This document shows positions 52,601-64,000 of a DNA stretch of 64,000 nt, one piece after another. The stretch spans positions 12,085,291-12,149,290 of the forward strand of contig CAJFCV020000001.1 of NCBI GenBank assembly GCA_904066235.2, in the 5' to 3' direction. The position numbers and the translations under genes are program-made. A model generated the notes under the pieces. That model saw nothing but the letters and a program-made list of their open reading frames with translations. It did not search any database and was not told the origin of the DNA. Within the stretch, counting starts at the first letter, position 1. Every line of letters begins with the position of its first letter. Source of the stretch: Bursaphelenchus xylophilus. Lineage: Eukaryota > Nematoda > Chromadorea > Rhabditida > Aphelenchoididae.

Positions 52601-55600
52601 TTGACAAGACGTACACCATTCGAAAGCTAATCGCCTGAGATTTTAGCATGGCAAGTTTCAGCATTTTTGGAATCAAACTACGCCCACACTGGGCGAAACA
52701 CTCTGATATTATACTAGACACCGGTTTTGAAAAAAGGTGAATTAGTGATGACGGAGTGAATTGACAAGACATACACCATTCGAAAGCTAATCGCCTGAGA
52801 TTTTAGCATGGCAAGTTTCAGCATTTTTGGAATCAAACTACGCCCACACTGGGCGAAACACTCTGATATTATACTAGACACCGGTTTTGAAAAAAGGTGA
52901 ATTAGTGATGACGGAGTGAATTGACAAGACATACAACATTCGAAAGCTAATCGCCTGAGATTTTAGCATGGCAAGTTTCAGCATTTTTGGAATCAAACTA
53001 CGCCCACACTGGGCGAAACACTCTGATATTATACTAGACACCGGTTTTGAAAAAAGGTGAATTAGTGATGACGGAGTGAATTGACAAGACGTACACCATT
53101 CGAAAGCTAATCGCCTGAGATTTTAGCATGGCAAGTTTCAGCATTTTTGGAATCAAACTACGCCCACACTGGGCGAAACACTCTGATATTATACTAGACA
53201 CCGGTTTTGAAAAAAGGTGAATTAGTGATGACGGAGTGAATTGACAAGACATACACCATTCGAAAGGTAACCGCCTAAGATTTTAGCATGGCAAGTTTCA
53301 GCATTTTTGGAATCAAACTACGCCCACACTGGGCGAAACACTCTGATATTATACTAGACACCGGTTTTGAAAAAAGGTGAATTAGTGATGACGGAGTGAA
53401 TTGACAAGACATACAACATTCGAAAGCTAATCGCCTGAGATTTTAGCATGGCAAGTTTCAGCATTTTTGGAATCAAACTACGCCCACACTGGGCGAAACA
53501 CTCTGATATTATACTAGACACCGGTTTTGAAAAAAGGTGAATTAGTGATGACGGAGTGAATTGACAAGACGTACACCATTCGAAAGGTGACCGCCTAAGA
53601 TTTTAGCATGGCAAGTTTCAGCATTTTTGGAATCAAACTACGCCCACACTGGGCGAAACACTCTGATATTATACTAGACACCGGTTTTGAAAAAAGGTGA
53701 ATTAGTGATGACGGAGTGAATTGACAAGACATACACCATTCGAAAGCTAATCGCCTGAGATTTTAGCATGGCAAGTTTCAGCATTTTTGGAATCAAACTA
53801 CGCCCACACTGGGCGAAACACTCTGATATTATACTAGACACCGGTTTTGAAAAAAGGTGAATTAGTGATGACGGAGTGAATTGACAAGACATACACCATT
53901 CGAAAGGTAACCGCCTAAGATTTTAGCATGGCAAGTTTCAGCATTTTTGGAATCAAACTACGCCCACACTGGGCGAAACACTCTGATATTATACTAGACA
54001 CCGGTTTTGAAAAAAGGTGAATTAGTGATGACGGAGTGAATTGACAAGACATACACCATTCGAAAGCTAATCGCCTGAGATTTTAGCATGGCAAGTTTCA
54101 GCATTTTTGGAATCAAACTACGCCCACACTGGGCGAAACACTCTGATATTATACTAGACACCGGTTTTGAAAAAAGGTGAATTAGTGATGACGGAGTGAA
54201 TTGACAAGACATACACCATTCGAAAGGTAACCTCCTAAGATTTTAGCATGGCAAGTTTCAGCATTTTTGGAATCAAACTACGCCCACACTGGGCGAAACA
54301 CTCTGATATTATACTAGACACCGGTTTTGAAAAAAGGTGAATTAGTGATGACGGAGTGAATTGACAAGACATACACCATTCGAAAGCTAATCGCCTGAGA
54401 TTTTAGCATGGCAAGTTTCAGCATTTTTGGAATCAAACTACGCCCACACTGGGCGAAACACTCTGATATTATACTAGACACCGGTTTTGAAAAAAGGTGA
54501 ATTAGTGATGACGGAGTGAATTGACAAGACATACACCATTCGAAAGGTAACCTCCTAAGATTTTAGCATGGCAAGTTTCAGCATTTTTGGAATCAAACTA
54601 CGCCCACACTGGGCGAAACACTCTGATATTATACTAGACATCGGTTTTGAAAAAAGGTGAATTAGTGATGACGGAGTGAATTGACAAGACATACACCATT
54701 CGAAAGCTAATCGCCTGAGATTTTAGCATGGCAAGTTTCAGCATTTTTGGAATCAAACTACGCCCACACTGGGCGAAACACTCTGATATTATACTAGACA
54801 CCGGTTTTGAAAAAAGGTGAATTAGTGATGACGGAGTGAATTGACAAGACATACAACATTCGAAAGCTAATCGCCTGAGATTTTAGCATGGCAAGTTTCA
54901 GCATTTTTGGAATCAAACTACGCCCACACTGGGCGAAACACTCTGATATTATACTAGACACCGGTTTTGAAAAAAGGTGAATTAGTGATGACGGAGTGAA
55001 TTGACAAGACATACACCATTCGAAAGCTAATCGCCTGAGATTTTAGCATGGCAAGTTTCAGCATTTTTGGAATCAAACTACGCCCACACTGGGCGAAACA
55101 CTCTGATATTATACTAGACACCGGTTTTGAAAAAAGGTGAATTAGTGATGACGGAGTGAATTGACAAGACATACACCATTCGAAAGCTAATCGCCTGAGA
55201 TTTTAGCATGGCAAGTTTCAGCATTTTTGGAATCAAACTACGCCCACACTGGGCGAAACACTCTGATATTATACTAGACACCGGTTTTGAAAAAAGGTGA
55301 ATTAGTGATGACGGAGTGAATTGACAAGACATACACCATTCGAAAGCTAATCGCCTGAGATTTTAGCATGGCAAGTTTCAGCATTTTTGGAATCAAACTA
55401 CGCCCACACTGGGCGAAACACTCTGATATTATACTAGACACCGGTTTTGAAAAAAGGTGAATTAGTGATGACGGAGTGAATTGACAAGACATACACCATT
55501 CGAAAGGTAACCTCCTAAGATTTTAGCATGGCAAGTTTCAGCATTTTTGGAATCAAACTACGCCCACACTGGGCGAAACACTCTGATATTATACTAGACA

Positions 55601-58600
55601 CCGGTTTTGAAAAAAGGTGAATTAGTGATGACGGAGTGAATTGACAAGACATACAACATTCGAAAGCTAATCGCCTGAGATTTTAGCATGGCAAGTTTCA
55701 GCATTTTTGGAATCAAACTACGCCCACACTGGGCGAAACACTCTGATATTATACTAGACACCGGTTTTGAAAAAAGGTGAATTAGTGATGACGGAGTGAA
55801 TTGACAAGACATACACCATTCGAAAGCTAATCGCCTGAGATTTTAGCATGGCAAGTTTCAGCATTTTTGGAATCAAACTACGCCCACACTGGGCGAAACA
55901 CTCTGATATTATACTAGACACCGGTTTTGAAAAAAGGTGAATTAGTGATGACGGAGTGAATTGACAAGACATACACCATTCGAAAGCTAATCGCCTGAGA
56001 TTTTAGCATGGCAAGTTTCAGCATTTTTGGAATCAAACTACGCCCACACTGGGCGAAACACTCTGATATTATACTAGACACCGGTTTTGAAAAAAGGTGA
56101 ATTAGTGATGACGGAGTGAATTGACAAGACATACACCATTCGAAAGGTAACCGCCTAAGATTTTAGCATGGCAAGTTTCAGCATTTTTGGAATCAAACTA
56201 CGCCCACACTGGGCGAAACACTCTGATATTATACTAGACACCGGTTTTGAAAAAAGGTGAATTAGTGATGACGGAGTGAATTGACAAGACATACACCATT
56301 CGAAAGCTAATCGCCTGAGATTTTAGCATGGCAAGTTTCAGCATTTTTGGAATCAAACTACGCCCACACTGGGCGAAACACTCTGATATTATACTAGACA
56401 CCGGTTTTGAAAAAAGGTGAATTAGTGATGACGGAGTGAATTGACAAGACATACACCATTCGAAAGGTAACCTCCTAAGATTTTAGCATGGCAAGTTTCA
56501 GCATTTTTGGAATCAAACTACGCCCACACTGGGCGAAACACTCTGATATTATACTAGACACCGGTTTTGAAAAAAGGTGAATTAGTGATGACGGAGTGAA
56601 TTGACAAGACATACAACATTCGAAAGCTAATCGCCTGAGATTTTAGCATGGCAAGTTTCAGCATTTTTGGAATCAAACTACGCCCACACTGGGCGAAACA
56701 CTCTGATATTATACTAGACACCGGTTTTGAAAAAAGGTGAATTAGTGATGACGGAGTGAATTGACAAGACATACACCATTCGAAAGCTAATCGCCTGAGA
56801 TTTTAGCATGGCAAGTTTCAGAATTTTTGGAATCAAACTACGCCCACACTGGGCGAAACACTCTGATATTATACTAGACACCGGTTTTGAAAAAAGGTGA
56901 ATTAGTGATGACGGAGTGAATTGACAAGACATACACCATTCGAAAGCTAATCGCCTGAGATTTTAGCATGGCAAGTTTCAGCATTTTTGGAATCAAACTA
57001 CGCCCACACTGGGCGAAACACTCTGATATTATACTAGACACCGGTTTTGAAAAAAGGTGAATTAGTGATGACGGAGTGAATTGACAAGACATACACCATT
57101 CGAAAGGTGACCGCCTAAGATTTTAGCATGGCAAGTTTCAGCATTTTTGGAATCAAACTACGCCCACACTGGGCGAAACACTCTGATATTATACTAGACA
57201 CCGGTTTTGAAAAAAGGTGAATTAGTGATGACGGAGTGAATTGACAAGACATACACCATTCGAAAGGTAACCGCCTAAGATTTTAGCATGGCAAGTTTCA
57301 GCATTTTTGGAATCAAACTACGCCCACACTGGGCGAAACACTCTGATATTATACTAGACACCGGTTTTGAAAAAAGGTGAATTAGTGATGACGGAGTGAA
57401 TTGACAAGACATACACCATTCGAAAGGTAACCTCCTAAGATTTTAGCATGGCAAGTTTCAGCATTTTTGGAATCAAACTACGCCCACACTGGGCGAAACA
57501 CTCTGATATTATACTAGACACCGGTTTTGAAAAAAGGTGAATTAGTGATGACGGAGTGAATTGACAAGACATACAACATTCGAAAGCTAATCGCCTGAGA
57601 TTTTAGCATGGCAAGTTTCAGCATTTTTGGAATCAAACTACGCCCACACTGGGCGAAACACTCTGATATTATACTAGACACCGGTTTTGAAAAAAGGTGA
57701 ATTAGTGATGACGGAGTGAATTGACAAGACATACACCATTCGAAAGCTAATCGCCTGAGATTTTAGCATGGCAAGTTTCAGCATTTTTGGAATCAAACTA
57801 CGCCCACACTGGGCGAAACACTCTGATATTATACTAGACACCGGTTTTGAAAAAAGGTGAATTAGTGATGACGGAGTGAATTGACAAGACATACAACATT
57901 CGAAAGCTAATCGCCTGAGATTTTAGCATGGCAAGTTTCAGCATTTTTGGAATCAAACTACGCCCACACTGGGCGAAACACTCTGATATTATACTAGACA
58001 CCGGTTTTGAAAAAAGGTGAATTAGTGATGACGGAGTGAATTGACAAGACATACACCATTCGAAAGCTAATCGCCTGAGATTTTAGCATGGCAAGTTTCA
58101 GCATTTTTGGAATCAAACTACGCCCACACTGGGCGAAACACTCTGATATTATACTAGACACCGGTTTTGAAAAAAGGTGAATTAGTGATGACGGAGTGAA
58201 TTGACAAGACATACACCATTCGAAAGCTAATCGCCTGAGATTTTAGCATGGCAAGTTTCAGCATTTTTGGAATCAAACTACGCCCACACTGGGCGAAACA
58301 CTCTGATATTATACTAGACACCGGTTTTGAAAAAAGGTGAATTAGTGATGACGGAGTGAATTGACAAGACATACACCATTCGAAAGCTAATCGCCTGAGA
58401 TTTTAGCATGGCAAGTTTCAGAATTTTTGGAATCAAACTACGCCCACACTGGGCGAAACACTCTGATATTATACTAGACACCGGTTTTGAAAAAAGGTGA
58501 ATTAGTGATGACGGAGTGAATTGACAAGACATACACCATTCGAAAGCTAATCGCCTGAGATTTTAGCATGGCAAGTTTCAGCATTTTTGGAATCAAACTA

Positions 58601-61600
58601 CGCCCACACTGGGCGAAACACTCTGATATTATACTAGACACCGGTTTTGAAAAAAGGTGAATTAGTGATGACGGAGTGAATTGACAAGACATACACCATT
58701 CGAAAGCTAATCGCCTGAGATTTTAGCATGGCAAGTTTCAGCATTTTTGGAATCAAACTACGCCCACACTGGGCGAAACACTCTGATATTATACTAGACA
58801 CCGGTTTTGAAAAAAGGTGAATTAGTGATGACGGAGTGAATTGACAAGACATACACCATTCGAAAGGTAACCTCCTAAGATTTTAGCATGGCAAGTTTCA
58901 GCATTTTTGGAATCAAACTACGCCCACACTGGGCGAAACACTCTGATATTATACTAGACACCGGTTTTGAAAAAAGGTGAATTAGTGATGACGGAGTGAA
59001 TTGACAAGACATACAACATTCGAAAGCTAATCGCCTGAGATTTTAGCATGGCAAGTTTCAGCATTTTTGGAATCAAACTACGCCCACACTGGGCGAAACA
59101 CTCTGATATTATACTAGACACCGGTTTTGAAAAAAGGTGAATTAGTGATGACGGAGTGAATTGACAAGACATACACCATTCGAAAGCTAATCGCCTGAGA
59201 TTTTAGCATGGCAAGTTTCAGCATTTTTGGAATCAAACTACGCCCACACTGGGCGAAACACTCTGATATTATACTAGACACCGGTTTTGAAAAAAGGTGA
59301 ATTAGTGATGACGGAGTGAATTGACAAGACATACAACATTCGAAAGCTAATCGCCTGAGATTTTAGCATGGCAAGTTTCAGCATTTTTGGAATCAAACTA
59401 CGCCCACACTGGGCGAAACACTCTGATATTATACTAGACACCGGTTTTGAAAAAAGGTGAATTAGTGATGACGGAGTGAATTGACAAGACGTACACCATT
59501 CGAAAGGTAACCGCCTAAGATTTTAGCATGGCAAGTTTCAGCATTTTTGGAATCAAACTACGCCCACACTGGGCGAAACACTCTGATATTATACTAGACA
59601 CCGGTTTTGAAAAAAGGTGAATTAGTGATGACGGAGTGAATTGACAAGACATACACCATTCGAAAGGTAACCTCCTAAGATTTTAGCATGGCAAGTTTCA
59701 GCATTTTTGGAATCAAACTACGCCCACACTGGGCGAAACACTCTGATATTATACTAGACATCGGTTTTGAAAAAAGGTGAATTAGTGATGACGGAGTGAA
59801 TTGACAAGACATACACCATTCGAAAGCTAATCGCCTGAGATTTTAGCATGGCAAGTTTCAGAATTTTTGGAATCAAACTACGCCCACACTGGGCGAAACA
59901 CTCTGATATTATACTAGACACCGGTTTTGAAAAAAGGTGAATTAGTGATGACGGAGTGAATTGACAAGACATACACCATTCGAAAGGTGACCGCCTAAGA
60001 TTTTAGCATGGCAAGTTTCAGCATTTTTGGAATCAAACTACGCCCACACTGGGCGAAACACTCTGATATTATACTAGACACCGGTTTTGAAAAAAGGTGA
60101 ATTAGTGATGACGGAGTGAATTGACAAGACGTACACCATTCGAAAGGTGACCGCCTAAGATTTTAGCATGGCAAGTTTCAGCATTTTTGGAATCAAACTA
60201 CGCCCACACTGGGCGAAACACTCTGATATTATACTAGACACCGGTTTTGAAAAAAGGTGAATTAGTGATGACGGAGTGAATTGACAAGACATACACCATT
60301 CGAAAGCTAATCGCCTGAGATTTTAGCATGGCAAGTTTCAGAATTTTTGGAATCAAACTACGCCCACACTGGGCGAAACACTCTGATATTATACTAGACA
60401 CCGGTTTTGAAAAAAGGTGAATTAGTGATGACGGAGTGAATTGACAAGACATACACCATTCGAAAGGTAACCTCCTAAGATTTTAGCATGGCAAGTTTCA
60501 GCATTTTTGGAATCAAACTACGCCCACACTGGGCGAAACACTCTGATATTATACTAGACACCGGTTTTGAAAAAAGGTGAATTAGTGATGACGGAGTGAA
60601 TTGACAAGACATACACCATTCGAAAGCTAATCGCCTGAGATTTTAGCATGGCAAGTTTCAGAATTTTTGGAATCAAACTACGCCCACACTGGGCGAAACA
60701 CTCTGATATTATACTAGACACCGGTTTTGAAAAAAGGTGAATTAGTGATGACGGAGTGAATTGACAAGACGTACACCATTCGAAAGGTGACCGCCTAAGA
60801 TTTTAGCATGGCAAGTTTCAGCATTTTTGGAATCAAACTACGCCCACACTGGGCGAAACACTCTGATATTATACTAGACACCGGTTTTGAAAAAAGGTGA
60901 ATTAGTGATGACGGAGTGAATTGACAAGACATACACCATTCGAAAGCTAATCGCCTGAGATTTTAGCATGGCAAGTTTCAGAATTTTTGGAATCAAACTA
61001 CGCCCACACTGGGCGAAACACTCTGATATTATACTAGACACCGGTTTTGAAAAAAGGTGAATTAGTGATGACGGAGTGAATTGACAAGACATACAACATT
61101 CGAAAGCTAATCGCCTGAGATTTTAGCATGGCAAGTTTCAGAATTTTTGGAATCAAACTACGCCCACACTGGGCGAAACACTCTGATATTATACTAGACA
61201 CCGGTTTTGAAAAAAGGTGAATTAGTGATGACGGAGTGAATTGACAAGACATACACCATTCGAAAGGTAACCTCCTAAGATTTTAGCATGGCAAGTTTCA
61301 GCATTTTTGGAATCAAACTACGCCCACACTGGGCGAAACACTCTGATATTATACTAGACACCGGTTTTGAAAAAAGGTGAATTAGTGATGACGGAGTGAA
61401 TTGACAAGGCATACACCATTCGAAAGCTAATCGCCTGAGATTTTAGCATGGCAAGTTTCAGAATTTTTGGAATCAAACTACGCCCACACTGGGCGAAACA
61501 CTCTGATATTATACTAGACACCGGTTTTGAAAAAAGGTGAATTAGTGATGACGGAGTGAATTGACAAGACATACACCATTCGAAAGGTAACCTCCTAAGA

Positions 61601-64000
61601 TTTTAGCATGGCAAGTTTCAGCATTTTTGGAATCAAACTACGCCCACACTGGGCGAAACACTCTGATATTATACTAGACACCGGTTTTGAAAAAAGGTGA
61701 ATTAGTGATGACGGAGTGAATTGACAAGACATACACCATTCGAAAGCTAATCGCCTGAGATTTTAGCATGGCAAGTTTCAGCATTTTTGGAATCAAACTA
61801 CGCCCACACTGGGCGAAACACTCTGATATTATACTAGACACCGGTTTTGAAAAAAGGTGAATTAGTGATGACGGAGTGAATTGACAAGACATACACCATT
61901 CGAAAGCTAATCGCCTGAGATTTTAGCATGGCAAGTTTCAGCATTTTTGGAATCAAACTACGCCCACACTGGGCGAAACACTCTGATATTATACTAGACA
62001 CCGGTTTTGAAAAAAGGTGAATTAGTGATGACGGAGTGAATTGACAAGACATACACCATTCGAAAGGTAACCTCCTAAGATTTTAGCATGGCAAGTTTCA
62101 GCATTTTTGGAATCAAACTACGCCCACACTGGGCGAAACACTCTGATATTATACTAGACACCGGTTTTGAAAAAAGGTGAATTAGTGATGACGGAGTGAA
62201 TTGACAAGACATACACCATTCGAAAGCTAATCGCCTGAGATTTTAGCATGGCAAGTTTCAGCATTTTTGGAATCAAACTACGCCCACACTGGGCGAAACA
62301 CTCTGATATTATACTAGACACCGGTTTTGAAAAAAGGTGAATTAGTGATGACGGAGTGAATTGACAAGACATACAACATTCGAAAGCTAATCGCCTGAGA
62401 TTTTAGCATGGCAAGTTTCAGAATTTTTGGAATCAAACTACGCCCACACTGGGCGAAACACTCTGATATTATACTAGACACCGGTTTTGAAAAAAGGTGA
62501 ATTAGTGATGACGGAGTGAATTGACAAGACATACACCATTCGAAAGCTAATCGCCTGAGATTTTAGCATGGCAAGTTTCAGCATTTTTGGAATCAAACTA
62601 CGCCCACACTGGGCGAAACACTCTGATATTATACTAGACACCGGTTTTGAAAAAAGGTGAATTAGTGATGACGGAGTGAATTGACAAGACGTACACCATT
62701 CGAAAGGTGACCGCCTAAGATTTTAGCATGGCAAGTTTCAGCATTTTTGGAATCAAACTACGCCCACACTGGGCGAAACACTCTGATATTATACTAGACA
62801 CCGGTTTTGAAAAAAGGTGAATTAGTGATGACGGAGTGAATTGACAAGACATACACCATTCGAAAGCTAATCGCCTGAGATTTTAGCATGGCAAGTTTCA
62901 GAATTTTTGGAATCAAACTACGCCCACACTGGGCGAAACACTCTGATATTATACTAGACACCGGTTTTGAAAAAAGGTGAATTAGTGATGACGGAGTGAA
63001 TTGACAAGACATACACCATTCGAAAGCTGACCGCCTAAGATTTTAGCATGGCAAGTTTCAGCATTTTTGGAATCAAACTACGCCCACACTGGGCGAAACA
63101 CTCTGATATTATACTAGACACCGGTTTTGAAAAAAGGTGAATTAGTGATGACGGAGTGAATTGACAAGACGTACACCATTCGAAAGGTGACCGCCTAAGA
63201 TTTTAGCATGGCAAGTTTCAGCATTTTTGGAATCAAACTACGCCCACACTGGGCGAAACACTCTGATATTATACTAGACACCGGTTTTGAAAAAAGGTGA
63301 ATTAGTGATGACGGAGTGAATTGACAAGACATACACCATTCGAAAGCTAATCGCCTGAGATTTTAGCATGGCAAGTTTCAGAATTTTTGGAATCAAACTA
63401 CGCCCACACTGGGCGAAACACTCTGATATTATACTAGACACCGGTTTTGAAAAAAGGTGAATTAGTGATGACGGAGTGAATTGACAAGACATACACCATT
63501 CGAAAGGTAACCGCCTAAGATTTTAGCATGGCAAGTTTCAGAATTTTTGGAATCAAACTACGCCCACACTGGGCGAAACACTCTGATATTATACTAGACA
63601 CCGGTTTTGAAAAAAGGTGAATTAGTGATGACGGAGTGAATTGACAAGACATACACCATTCGAAAGCTAATCGCCTGAGATTTTAGCATGGCAAGTTTCA
63701 GCATTTTTGGAATCAAACTACGCCCACACTGGGCGAAACACTCTGATATTATACTAGACACCGGTTTTGAAAAAAGGTGAATTAGTGATGACGGAGTGAA
63801 TTGACAAGACATACACCATTCGAAAGGTGACCGCCTAAGATTTTAGCATGGCAAGTTTCAGCATTTTTGGAATCAAACTACGCCCACACTGGGCGAAACA
63901 CTCTGATATTATACTAGACACCGGTTTTGAAAAAAGGTGAATTAGTGATGACGGAGTGAATTGACAAGACGTACACCATTCGAAAGGTGACCGCCTAAGA
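43617..64000. repeat. Homogenised satellite, right of the assembly gap, continuing off the window
   Basis: The same 160-bp monomer continues to the last base. The variant cagAattttt (in place of cagCattttt) appears near 44,980 and becomes frequent from about 47,540 to the end, almost always in monomers with gctaatcgcctgag. The ggtgaccgcctaag type is also enriched near the right end. The array does not end in this window. Confidence 0.95.

Larger units (their letters stand above)
7246..64000. repeat. 160-bp satellite DNA array (about 350 monomers, open at the right edge)
   Basis: A 160-bp unit repeats head to tail without inserted sequence from 7246 to the window end. Taking GTGAATTAGTGATG as position 1, the monomer contains GACATACACCATTCG (about 33-47), GGCAAGTTTCAGCATTTTTG (about 74-93), CGCCCACACTGGGCG (about 106-120), GATATTATACTAGACACCGG (about 129-148) and an A-run (about 154-159). 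Most copies are exactly 160 bp, with scattered one-base indels (for example near 27,390, 27,750, 34,750, 46,875 and 50,485). Each unit has one A-tract and one T-tract, and its length is close to a nucleosome repeat. Open frames of about 72 codons on the - strand recur because 160 is not a multiple of 3 and the monomer has few stops; they overlap each other in shifted frames and are not genes. No transposon ends or CRISPR-type unique spacers occur. Confidence 0.98.

Noticed and set aside
7206..63812. About 200 open frames of roughly 72 residues on the - strand, with nearly identical sequence
   Set aside because: They are the 160-bp satellite read in a frame with few stops. Because 160 leaves a remainder of 1 when divided by 3, each frame runs through about 1.4 monomers and ends, and neighbours overlap in shifted frames. 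There is no start context or splice pattern, and sequence changes do not respect codons.
7246..64000. CRISPR-like array
   Set aside because: Units are 160 bp with no short repeat alternating with unique spacers; the whole unit is repeated. The surroundings are eukaryotic.
7246..64000. CENP-B box in the monomer
   Set aside because: The closest stretch, ATTCGAAAGCTAATCGCC, has TTCG but lacks the required A at the tenth position and the CGGG end. It does not meet the consensus.
1..64000. tRNA, rRNA or other structured RNA genes
   Set aside because: No cloverleaf, A/B box pair or conserved rRNA stretch was seen when reading the non-satellite part, and the monomer shows none. A covariance-model search could still find something that reading by eye misses.

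Overview
The window is eukaryotic and most likely from a nematode. The evidence is a set of very short inferred introns (39, 46 and 64 nt) with acceptors such as tttag, ctatag and tttcag, a relic SLC17-type transporter gene, and many short palindromic DNA elements. This is an inference; no ribosomal or mitochondrial marker is present.

Layout. (1) 1-4,360: gene-poor DNA with two unrecognised candidate genes on the + strand, supported by splice signals and matching phases (exons 112-267/1047-1189/1236-1264 and 2449-2569/2958-3105). Between and inside them lie palindromic elements: two copies of one MITE-like family (about 351-856 and 3958-4283), a foldback element with 198-bp arms (1339-2187) and a second foldback with 83-bp arms (about 3222-3671). 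(2) 4,360-5,450: a compound of abutting inverted repeats carrying 16 exact copies of the palindromic 9-mer GCACNGTGC. (3) 5,440-5,770: a short unrecognised coding-like fragment on the - strand and an AT hairpin. (4) 5,764-7,152: a dead SLC17 (major facilitator) gene on the - strand, with two nonsense codons, two frameshifts, missing N- and C-terminal parts, and a 372-bp hAT-like element that left a near-perfect 8-bp target duplication. (5) 7,246 to the right edge: one satellite array of a 160-bp monomer, about 350 copies, with one 100-N assembly gap.

The satellite makes up nearly 90% of the window. Its left 15 kb is a mixture of divergent monomer types, truncated monomers and local higher-order duplications. 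From about 22.35 kb rightwards the monomers are nearly identical and differ only in a few linked positions shuffled between copies. The roughly 72-residue open frames that recur every 160 bases on the - strand are a by-product of this repeat, not genes.

I see no intact, recognisable protein-coding gene, no RNA gene and no CRISPR locus. The most unusual structures are the GCACNGTGC cluster inside nested inverted repeats, and the satellite, whose homogenised monomer carries a perfect 5-bp GC hairpin that is broken in the divergent edge monomers.
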